NCBI RefSeq assembly: GCF_020177575.1
Contig: NZ_JAHTBK010000001.1
Coordinates: 1,485,875 to 1,549,874, forward strand
Direction: 5' to 3'
Origin: Hasllibacter sp. MH4015
GTDB taxonomy: Bacteria > Pseudomonadota > Alphaproteobacteria > Rhodobacterales > Rhodobacteraceae
DNA length: 64,000 bases
Below are positions 57,995 through 64,000 of the stretch, in pieces. The first letter of the stretch is position 1; every line of letters begins with the position of its first letter. Under the pieces are notes generated by a model, which was given only the letters and a program-made list of their open reading frames with translations, was not told the origin of the DNA and did no database searches. The translations under genes were made by a program, and so were the position numbers.

Positions 57995-58064
57995 GTCCAA
58001 GGAACGTCTCAAGGCAAATTTTCCGCGCGTCAAGTTGCCGTTGCGTCAGGCGCGCGCGCTTGGG

Positions 58065-58625
58065 TCAGGGATGCCGGGCGCGCAGCCAGTCTTCCTGGGC
58101 CGCACTTTCCACCGCGTCCGGGAAATGACTGCGGACAAGCCGCATCGCCGCGTCGGGCGCCATGCCGCCCTCGATCAGGCACAGGGACGCCATGAGGCCG
58201 GACCGCCCTGCCCCGTATTGGCAGTGGAACGCAAGCGTGCCGCCCGAGGCCAGAACCTCCGCCCGCGCGGCGCGGCCCGCATCCCACCTGGCGAATTGCG
58301 TGTCGGACGGGACAGAGTAATCGGCGATCGGAAACGGGATCAGGGCAAGGCCGGTATCCGCAGCACTGGCGCGCAGGAGGTCCATGCCGAGCGTGTCGAT
58401 CTCGCCCGGTTCCACAAGGACATGCAGATCACGGGCGCCGAGGGCGCGCATACCCGCCAACGTCTCTTTACAGGTTTCGGGATCGAAGTAGGTCTGCCCG
58501 TCAACCGACGTCTCCAGCCCCGGAAACCCGCTCATCACCAAGGTGCCACCGGTGGGATGGGAAATGACCGCACGGATCGCACCGGGATGGGCGGCATCCG
58601 TTGCCGGTTCTGTCGTCGTCTGCAT
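58065..58625 (-). CDS. Tyrosine phosphatase-like protein
   Basis: This 186-residue protein has the phosphatase P-loop HCQYGAGRSG (HCX5R with Cys and Arg present) near residue 133, and a general-acid Asp could be in IADYSVPSD. The family covers dual-specificity and tyrosine phosphatases. ATG 58625 (MQTTTEP) was preferred over 58712, which overlaps the divergent gene. The substrate is unknown. Divergent from the GntR gene, with a palindrome between them. Confidence 0.8.
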   Translation of the reverse strand: MQTTTEPATDAAHPGAIRAVISHPTGGTLVMSGFPGLETSVDGQTYFDPETCKETLAGMRALGARDLHVLVEPGEIDTLGMDLLRASAADTGLALIPFPIADYSVPSDTQFARWDAGRAARAEVLASGGTLAFHCQYGAGRSGLMASLCLIEGGMAPDAAMRLVRSHFPDAVESAAQEDWLRARHP

Positions 58626-58649
58626 CGAGGTAATCCTTCCCCCACAGGT

Positions 58650-58663
58650 GTATACGGATATAC
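58650..58663. promoter_or_regulatory. Candidate GntR operator in the divergent region
   Basis: GTATA (58650-58654) and TATAC (58659-58663) form an inverted repeat with four bases between, placed in the gap of 85 bases between the phosphatase and GntR genes. GntR-type sites often contain GTATAC. Confidence 0.4.
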
Positions 58664-58710
58664 GTTGGAGGCAAGCACCCCCACCCGATCCCCCGAAGGA
58701 CCCTCGCCGC

Positions 58711-59346
58711 ATGTCGCGTCACAACGCAGATACCATCGCCACCGCCCTGCGCAAGCGCGTCTGCATGGAACCGCCGACCTCCAGCCCGGTCCTGCACGAA
58801 CAGGCGCTCGCCGCCGAATTCGGCGTGTCACGCACCCCGGTGCGCCAGGCGCTGCAACGGCTGGCCTATGAGCGATTGGTGGAGGTGCGGAGCGGCGTGG
58901 GCACCGTGATCTCCCCGCTTTCACCCGCACGCAAGGCGCAGGATATCGCGCTGGCCCATGCCTTGGCCCATGTGGCGGCACAGATCGAAGGCGACCGGCC
59001 CCTGTCGGAGGAGGCAAAGGCCTATATCGTCGCGCTGGATCGTCAGGTCGCCTCCGCCGAGGCGCTGGATTTGGAGACGAATTACACAATCCGGTCCACC
59101 TGCATCCATGTCCTGACCCGGGAGATGACCAACGACATCCTCGCCGATGCGCTCAAGGCGGCGCTCTGGCGGTTGTTCCGCTGGCGCATGGCAGAGGCGG
59201 CGGAAATCGCGTCGGGCATCGACCCGCGCCTGCCCCAGGTCATGTCCCGGATGGCGGAGGCCACGCGCGTCGGCACCCTGCGCGCCCTGCTTGCCGCGCA
59301 ATCGGCGGGGCCGGATGATGCCGCCCGCGCGGATGCAGGTGGTTGA
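58711..59346 (+). CDS. GntR family transcriptional regulator
   Basis: This 211-residue protein has a GntR HTH with LHEQALAAEFGVSRTPVRQAL followed by the wing RLVEVRSGVGTVISP. The C-terminal part is helical, FCD-like but divergent. Start ATG 58711 has AAGGA upstream. The stop codon overlaps the -35 of the ssrA promoter, so ssrA transcription begins within this gene's end. Likely autoregulated through the palindrome at 58650. Confidence 0.85.
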   Translation: MSRHNADTIATALRKRVCMEPPTSSPVLHEQALAAEFGVSRTPVRQALQRLAYERLVEVRSGVGTVISPLSPARKAQDIALAHALAHVAAQIEGDRPLSEEAKAYIVALDRQVASAEALDLETNYTIRSTCIHVLTREMTNDILADALKAALWRLFRWRMAEAAEIASGIDPRLPQVMSRMAEATRVGTLRALLAAQSAGPDDAARADAGG

Positions 59347-59371
59347 AACACGCCCCGCGCGCCCGTATATC
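59343..59371 (+). promoter_or_regulatory. ssrA promoter
   Basis: TTGAAA (59343-59348), a 17-base spacer and TATATC (59366-59371) are close to the sigma-70 consensus. The -35 box includes the stop codon of the upstream GntR gene. Transcription should begin near 59378. Confidence 0.75.
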
Positions 59372-59377
59372 TGTTCT

Positions 59378-59700
59378 GTTCCTTCGGGGACTATGGACAT
59401 AAACGCGCTCGTAATAAGCGGATCGGACCCGGGGGCGGTACCCGGCGACTCCACCAACGCACACCCGTCATTTGCGGGCAGGTTAAGGGGTCGAAATAGG
59501 ATCGACGAACGTCTAAAGGGGTTAGCTTTGTCCCGGTGAGATACCACCGTTATCGGTTCAAATCGTACAGTTGCAAATGACAACCGTGCTCCGGCAATGG
59601 CTCTCGCAGCGTAAGCTGTCCTGAGTCGCCGACTTTAAGCCCAGTTCTCTAGCCAGAGCTGGCGGGGTTCGCAGGCACCTGGCAACAGAAGCCTGCACTT
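59378..59700 (+). ncRNA. ssrA: Two-piece (permuted) transfer-messenger RNA
   Basis: tmRNA rescues stalled ribosomes and tags the product for proteolysis. The gene has the permuted alphaproteobacterial order. The acceptor piece runs to CCA at 59456, with 3' acceptor strand CGACTCC (59446-59452) and T-stem CCGGG/CCCGG. About 30 bases of spacer follow (59457-59486). The coding piece starts GGGGTCG at 59487, which pairs with CGACTCC including the alanine-type G3:U pair. The tag starts with resume codon GCA at 59573 and reads ANDNRAPAMALAA, stop TAA at 59612-59614. The coding piece ends near 59700; both outer ends are approximate. Confidence 0.93.
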
Positions 59701-59902
59701 ACTCCCTGCACGAACGACGATATCGCCGCGCGCAAAACACCCGCACCGCAAACGACGCGCCTTTGCACGGCAAAGACGCTGGGGCAACAGAAGCCTGCAC
59801 TTTCACCCCCATCGCTATGATCCAAGGCTTTGTGCCGAACACCCGCACCGCAAACGACGCGCCTTTGCGCGGCAAAGACGCTGGGGCAACAGAAGCCTGC
59901 AC
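59681..59902. repeat. Tandem repeat (period 102) copying the ssrA 3' end
   Basis: GGCAACAGAAGCCTGCAC occurs at 59681, 59783 and 59885, exactly 102 bases apart. The first is the 3' end of ssrA, where GCCTGC (59691-59696) pairs with GCAGGC (59671-59676). The 65-base segments 59736-59800 and 59838-59902 are identical at 64 of 65 positions, and each includes a hairpin with CTTTGC/GCAAAG arms. The 37 bases between are not conserved. From 59903 to 60010 nothing is seen. Confidence 0.9.
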
Positions 59903-60010
59903 ATTCCGGTGAACGGTAAGCACAGGTTCCCGCGTCAAGCATCGTTCGGTTGCAAGGTCCGCGTCCCAAGCCAAAGTGACAGGGATCATGGCCGATGATA
60001 CCGTCCACAA

Positions 60011-60484
60011 ATGGGCCGCGCGTATGTATTCGAACCAGCAAAGACCGAACATGTCGACGGCATCAGCCGCGTCATTCGCGAAGCGATCAGTCAGGTCAAC
60101 GCAAAGGACTATCCGCCGGCCGAAATTGAACGCCTCTTGCGGAACTTTTCGGAGCGAAGCGTGCGCGCGTTGCTTGGGCAGAGACAGACCCTAGTGGCCC
60201 TGCTCGAAGGGCGCGTGGTCGGGACGGCGGCCCTTCAGGGCTGTGAGGTGAAGTCCGTTTTCGTGTCGCCGTATCTGCACCGCACTGGCATCGGGTCGTC
60301 GTTAATGCGCGAACTTGAGCGGATCGCCAGACGTCAGGGCATTGCATCACTGGACGTGTCGTCTTCCCTTTCCGCCGTGCCGTTTTACGCGGCTTTGGGG
60401 TATGTCGAGAAGGAACGGACCTTTTTCGGCGACGAGGAAACGGTCCTGATGAGGAAAACGTTGGGCAATACCCCACCGGACTAG
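60011..60484 (+). CDS. GNAT family N-acetyltransferase
   Basis: This 157-residue enzyme has KSVFVSPYLHRTGIGSSLMREL, which contains the acetyl-CoA motif R/HxxGxG. The C-terminal FYAALGYVEKERTFFG is also usual in the family. The start ATG 60011 has no good SD. Base composition is a little lower in G+C than its neighbours, and it lies right behind the ssrA-derived repeat, so it could have arrived with an inserted element. The substrate is unknown. Confidence 0.85.
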   Translation: MGRAYVFEPAKTEHVDGISRVIREAISQVNAKDYPPAEIERLLRNFSERSVRALLGQRQTLVALLEGRVVGTAALQGCEVKSVFVSPYLHRTGIGSSLMRELERIARRQGIASLDVSSSLSAVPFYAALGYVEKERTFFGDEETVLMRKTLGNTPPD

Positions 60485-60654
60485 ATCCCGCGGAATGCCG
60501 TCGAGCCTCTCTCGATCAAGCCGTGGTCCGGCTTGGCGAAAATTGCCCATATCAATTTCGGGCTAAGAACTATAGAGACGTGCAAAAGCTCGCGTCCTAG
60601 TAGCTCGCGCCGCGGGACATCAGCGCCATGCGTGGGCGGACGCCGCGCGGCCAA

Positions 60655-60686
60655 TAAGGAAACGCCCCACCTCTCGGCAGGGCGTT
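60655..60686 (-). terminator. Terminator of the VWA-Hint gene
   Basis: AACGCCC and GGGCGTT (60680-60686 and 60661-60667) form the stem on the minus strand, followed by TTTCCTT. It lies about 24 bases after the stop of the gene at 60710. Confidence 0.6.
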
Positions 60687-60709
60687 GAAATACTCGGACC
60701 TGCCGTGGC

Positions 60710-62320
60710 TTATTCGACGGTATTCATCCGGATCGTCCGCGTGTTCAGCGCGTGGCCGTCGCGCCCTTTCAGGCCGACCCGTGCCGCGGACATCGTTTCC
60801 AGCCCTTCCTCCAGCTCCGGGAAGATCGCGTAAAGCTCCTGCCGCTGGGGTTCGGTCAGCACCGACACCGTGTCGGCGGCGGGGTGGAAGCTCTCGGTCT
60901 CCAGCCCCTCGGAATAGATCACCTCGTGGCTGTCGAAGGCGATGTGGAAGTAATCCACGCCGTCGGGCAGATCGCAGTCGGGTCGGACACTCGTGTCGTT
61001 TATCAGCGTGAAGGCAGGCGTCAGGACGCCCTCGGCGCTGCCGAACATCATCTCCGCCCGCCAGTCGCGGACCAGAACCCGGTGTTGGCGCGACACGCAC
61101 AGGTCGCGGACCGGGATGTCGGGGCCAAGCGCACCGGCGGAAATGCGCACCGGGCGCAATTCGGGGCGCGCCGCAAGGGCGGAGGCCGGAAGCCGGGTGC
61201 AGCCGATCCAGCGAATGGGCTGCACGCCATGGTCGCGGGTCACGACCCGGTCGCCGATCGCCAGATCCTCGATCCGCTTTTCGCCCGAGGGCGTCAGGAT
61301 GTGGGTGCCGCGCACGAAGCAGACGAACATCGGAAGCGCGAAGCCGTCCACGACCAGCGTATCGCCATTGGGGGTGAAGACGGCGCGGACCTCCACACTG
61401 AGGCTCTCCCCGACCTCGTAATCGTAGCCCGAGATAGGCTCGCAATCTATGCGCAGGCCAAGGGGCGTCTCGATGATCCGCGGATCGCCCGCGGGGATCG
61501 TCGTGATCGTCTCGATGCCGTCCTCGTCCGTCACCACGATCTGCACTTCGATCAATTCGGGGAGCGGGGGCGGGGCGGTAATCAGATCGCCCAGTTGCGT
61601 CAGGTCGGTGATCTGGGTGGCGCCGCCGGTATTGTCGATCGCGTTAAGCTGCGTCAGGCTGGAATTGGCCCCGATGCCGATGGCGGTGATGTCGGCGTCG
61701 AAATCGTTCTCCAGCGTCGCGATTTCGCCGGTGAAATTCGTGCCTCCGCTGGTGGGGCGCCCGTCGGACAGGAACAGGACCAGGTTACTGTCATTGGCCG
61801 TGACTTCGCTTTCGGGATTGTCATCGGCGGTGCCGTCGGTTGTGGTCGCCTGCCATTCCGAAATCACCTCGTCGAGGGCATCGTCGAAATTGGTGCTGCC
61901 GCCGGCGGTCAGCCCATCGACGGCGGATTCAAAGGCCGTCTCGTCGTTCAGGTCGAAATTGCCCACGGTGCTGCCATTGCCGTTGTATTCGATCAGCGTG
62001 ATTGTGACGGCGGCCGGATCGTAGCCCGCATTCTTGAGCGATTCGAACACCTCCTTCGCGGCAAGTTTCTGGGCCGCGAGAAAGGTGTCGTTGATGCCGT
62101 CGCCATCCACGTCAGACCCGGAATTCTGCGCCGTCGATCCCGACGTGTCGATCACGAGGGCCACATTGATGTCCTGGGTCGACGATCCGGTGGTGATATC
62201 GGCCGTCACCTCGAACTGGTCGGTGGCGAATGTCGGCAATTCCGCGGTCAGGCCGACGTCAATGCCGTTGATCGTGCCACTGTCGGACCCGGTCTGTGTA
62301 TCGGTGCTGGAAACCATCAT
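60710..62320 (-). CDS. VWA domain fused to Hint (intein-like) domain
   Basis: This 536-residue protein has no signal peptide. A VWA domain occupies about residues 50-245 with a full MIDAS (DTSGS at 58-62, Thr in GGSTNFDD, Asp in LFLSDGRP). A calcium-type loop SDVDGDGIND lies at 69-78. A linker leads to the Hint domain, which starts at Cys334 in CFVRGTHILTPSGEKRIEDL and includes the ISRQHR-like VSRQHRVLVRD. Hint domains can cleave the peptide chain at their first Cys. The exact start, 62320 or 62317 or GTG 62329, is not certain. A good terminator follows it. Confidence 0.85.
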   Translation of the reverse strand: MMVSSTDTQTGSDSGTINGIDVGLTAELPTFATDQFEVTADITTGSSTQDINVALVIDTSGSTAQNSGSDVDGDGINDTFLAAQKLAAKEVFESLKNAGYDPAAVTITLIEYNGNGSTVGNFDLNDETAFESAVDGLTAGGSTNFDDALDEVISEWQATTTDGTADDNPESEVTANDSNLVLFLSDGRPTSGGTNFTGEIATLENDFDADITAIGIGANSSLTQLNAIDNTGGATQITDLTQLGDLITAPPPLPELIEVQIVVTDEDGIETITTIPAGDPRIIETPLGLRIDCEPISGYDYEVGESLSVEVRAVFTPNGDTLVVDGFALPMFVCFVRGTHILTPSGEKRIEDLAIGDRVVTRDHGVQPIRWIGCTRLPASALAARPELRPVRISAGALGPDIPVRDLCVSRQHRVLVRDWRAEMMFGSAEGVLTPAFTLINDTSVRPDCDLPDGVDYFHIAFDSHEVIYSEGLETESFHPAADTVSVLTEPQRQELYAIFPELEEGLETMSAARVGLKGRDGHALNTRTIRMNTVE

Positions 62321-62539
62321 CCACCCCACGTGCGATTGTTTCGATTTCGGAAAAAGTCTTGTTAATCAATGGTAAACCAGATCACGCGGCAATGCAAAAG
62401 GGGAATATGTGCCGGCACGCGTCACGGGGGGCGTCGGCGGCGGTTTGGGCGGAATGCCGCCCTTTTTTTGCACAATCAAGTGATCCAAACGCCGCGATCC
62501 TGCGTTTAACGAGTATCAACCCTAGCGACCGGACCTGAC

Positions 62540-62905
62540 ATGACCGCCATTGATTATATCAACTTCGCCGTTGCGATCGTGACCGTGGGCCTTGGCCTGT
62601 GCGGTTGGCTTGCCCCCCGATGGACCATGAACGTGCTGGATATCAAATCCGGCCCCAGCAACATGGCCTATACCGAAGTGTCCGCCGTGTCGGGGTGCCT
62701 GTTCGTCGGCATCGGCATCGGCGTGCTGATCCTGAACGAGCCGATGGCGTGGATCGCACTTGGGCTGGCCTATGCGGGCGCGGCGGTGGGGCGCGTGACG
62801 TCGATTTTGCGCGACGATGCGGCCTCGCGCCAAAGCTGGACATTCTTCGGGACCGAAGCCGCCCTTGGCGCGTGGCTGGTCCTGGCCAATTGGCCGCCGG
62901 TCTGA
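62540..62905 (+). CDS. DUF4345-type membrane protein
   Basis: This 121-residue protein has four hydrophobic helices (starting INFAVAIVTVGLGLCGWLAP) and the motif EVSAVSGCLFVGIG between them, a pattern of DUF4345. Function unknown. It lies between the divergent VWA-Hint gene and sspB. The gap of 108 bases to sspB suggests a shared or a separate promoter. Confidence 0.7.
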   Translation: MTAIDYINFAVAIVTVGLGLCGWLAPRWTMNVLDIKSGPSNMAYTEVSAVSGCLFVGIGIGVLILNEPMAWIALGLAYAGAAVGRVTSILRDDAASRQSWTFFGTEAALGAWLVLANWPPV

Positions 62906-63013
62906 TCGCCGCTCCGTTCGCCGCGCCCGTGGCCCGCGCGGCTTTCATCTGAACGCGAATCTTCTATGGTGGGGGGCATATCTGACCCTCCATCTTTCGT
63001 TTGGCCGCATCCA

Positions 63014-63517
63014 ATGACCGATCTGCCCTCCTCCATTCCCTATGGCCGCCTGATGCACGATGCCGTCTGTGGCGTGATCCGCACGGTGCTGGACGGGGTG
63101 GCGCAACACGGGCTGCCGGGGGAGCATCACTTCTTCATCACCTTTTCGACCCAGCACGAGGATGTGGACCTCGCCGATTGGCTGCGCGACCGCTACCCCG
63201 AGGAGATGATGATCGTGATCCAGAACTGGTATGACGATCTGGTGGTGGACGAGGCCGGCTTCGCCATCACGCTCAATTTCGGGGACGCGCCGGAACGGCT
63301 GCGCGTGCCGTTCGACGCGATCCTGACCTTCGTGGACCCCTCCGTCGAATTCGGCTGGCGGTTCGAGCGCACGGATGAGGAAGGCGACGGCCCCGATGGC
63401 GATCCCCCTGCCCCCGACGACGATCCCGGCGGCGAGGCGGAGGAGACCGGGGAACGCCGCGATGCGCCCCACGATGCCGAGGTCGTCAGCCTCGACCGGT
63501 TCCGCAAGTCGCACTAG
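63014..63517 (+). CDS. sspB: ClpXP adaptor SspB, alphaproteobacterial type
   Basis: SspB binds the ssrA tag and delivers tagged proteins to ClpXP. The 167-residue protein has the substrate-binding fold with GEHHFFITFSTQHEDVDLADWL and IVIQNWYDDLVVDE; the tail is a long acidic linker and ends with VSLDRFRKSH, the likely ClpX-binding peptide. ATG 63014 was chosen as the start of the recognised fold. It is only about 3.3 kb from ssrA. Confidence 0.93.
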   Translation: MTDLPSSIPYGRLMHDAVCGVIRTVLDGVAQHGLPGEHHFFITFSTQHEDVDLADWLRDRYPEEMMIVIQNWYDDLVVDEAGFAITLNFGDAPERLRVPFDAILTFVDPSVEFGWRFERTDEEGDGPDGDPPAPDDDPGGEAEETGERRDAPHDAEVVSLDRFRKSH

Positions 63518-63555
63518 ACGCATCCCGACCACGATTTTCTTCCAGGAGGCCGCCC

Positions 63556-64000
63556 TTGGCCAGCAGTGATTTCGCGCTTTTCATGGGGCAATTGTTGCGC
63601 AAGCCCCATCAGGTCGTGGCGCTCGCCCCATCGTCGGCGGGTCTGTGCGCGGAGATGGTGGCAGAGCTTGATCCCGATGGCGGCCCGGTGATCGAACTGG
63701 GTGCCGGCACCGGCAACATCACGCGCGCGATCCTTGGCACCGGCCTGCCGGCGGAACAGTGTCATTCCATAGAGATGAACCCCGAATTCTGTGACCGGCT
63801 GCGCGAGAATTTTCCGGGCCTGAACGTCCACCGCATGAGCGCGGGCGATTGCGGCGATCTGGAGGTGGCGGATGTCCAGGCCGTGATCTCAGGCCTGCCG
63901 CTCCTGTCGATGCCGACCCAGCTACAGCGCGATATCCTGACCGGCTTTGCCCGGAAGGTCCGCCCGGGCGGCGATTACGTGCAATTCACGTATGGCCCCA
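63556..64000 (+). CDS. SAM-dependent methyltransferase, N-terminal part (cut by window edge)
   Basis: At least 148 residues are visible, starting at TTG 63556 with AGGAGG six bases upstream; the alternative ATG is 63583. Motif I is VIELGAGTGNIT, followed by SIEMNPEFCDRL. The layout resembles the phospholipid N-methyltransferase/rRNA-dimethylase-like group (PmtA type), but this is not decisive. It follows sspB by 38 bases on the same strand. The C-terminus is outside the window. Confidence 0.8.
   Translation, partial: MASSDFALFMGQLLRKPHQVVALAPSSAGLCAEMVAELDPDGGPVIELGAGTGNITRAILGTGLPAEQCHSIEMNPEFCDRLRENFPGLNVHRMSAGDCGDLEVADVQAVISGLPLLSMPTQLQRDILTGFARKVRPGGDYVQFTYGP

Noticed and set aside
57789-58871. 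Plus-strand frame of 360 codons
   Set aside because: It crosses the small RNA hairpins and is antisense to the phosphatase gene, with no SD.
59681-59902. CRISPR array
   Set aside because: The repeats are 65 bases long with only two full copies and 37-base gaps, there are no cas genes, and the repeat end equals the ssrA 3' end.
59649-60041. Protein with three repeats on the minus strand
   Set aside because: The frame only mirrors the 102-base DNA repeat and part of ssrA; it has no start signal and no family likeness.

Overview
The window is about 65% G+C and looks like a chromosomal stretch from a marine Rhodobacterales (Roseobacter-type) alphaproteobacterium. The main reasons are a permuted two-piece tmRNA, a suf operon led by an IscR without the usual cysteine triad, a paired DMSP demethylase (dmdA) and acrylyl-CoA reductase (acuI), a gene-transfer-agent-type endolysin/holin pair, and a 50S L21 protein with a long C-terminal extension. 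I see no integrase, transposase or CRISPR array.

Layout. 1-4.3 kb (minus strand): 5' end of proB, obgE, a GNAT acetyltransferase, rpmA, extended rplU, and a secreted DUF2059 protein. A tRNA-Ser(CGA) follows. 4.6-8.1 kb: a DEAD-box helicase and an M20 peptidase. 8.1-13.3 kb (minus): holin/endolysin pair, ccmE, argC, a secreted unknown, murI, an acyltransferase. 13.3-17.4 kb: agmatinase, flavin reductase, DUF2254 protein, M20 amidohydrolase. 17.5-24.2 kb (plus): two small beta-barrels, mazG, two EamA transporters, a FadL-type barrel, and a P-loop gene that leads into metA. 24.2-27.7 kb: metA, alpha/beta hydrolase, ppk2, tetR.

27.7-37.7 kb (minus) is the Fe-S assembly operon iscR, iscS-like, sufB, [FkbM, pyruvyl-transferase-like, FkbM], sufC, sufD, two YIP1 proteins, sufS. 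The bracketed glycan-type cassette is translationally coupled into the middle of it. 37.9-45.7 kb: an esterase-like hydrolase, two small proteins, then two unrelated NADP isocitrate dehydrogenases (monomeric and dimeric) on either side of a convergent autotransporter gene. 45.7-49.9 kb: DUF1206 protein, a barrel, a lipoprotein, a class II amidotransferase whose tail runs antisense into the lipoprotein gene, a small DUF6356 protein, and an AsnC regulator. 49.9-52.1 kb: acuI and dmdA. 52.1-56.4 kb: a secreted unknown, DinB, DUF1326, Met-rich DUF2182, a FadR-type regulator that is probably leaderless, and a membrane-protein gene broken by an in-frame TGA. 56.7-64 kb: an orphan polyamine-type binding protein, an unannotated structured small RNA candidate, a tyrosine phosphatase with a divergent GntR regulator, ssrA followed by a tandem repeat that copies its 3' end, a GNAT enzyme, a VWA-Hint protein, a DUF4345 protein, sspB and a truncated methyltransferase.

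Functional themes are Fe-S cluster assembly under IscR, methionine and DMSP sulfur metabolism, ribosome rescue plus tagged-protein degradation (ssrA and sspB 4 kb apart), and envelope or phage-like lysis functions. The least explained items are RNA or DNA structures: the rod-shaped RNA candidate at 57.8-58.0 kb, the two-conformer leader before the metA operon, the multi-hairpin leader of the autotransporter, and the ssrA-derived repeat. All gene names are assigned from sequence motifs read by eye; no database search was run.
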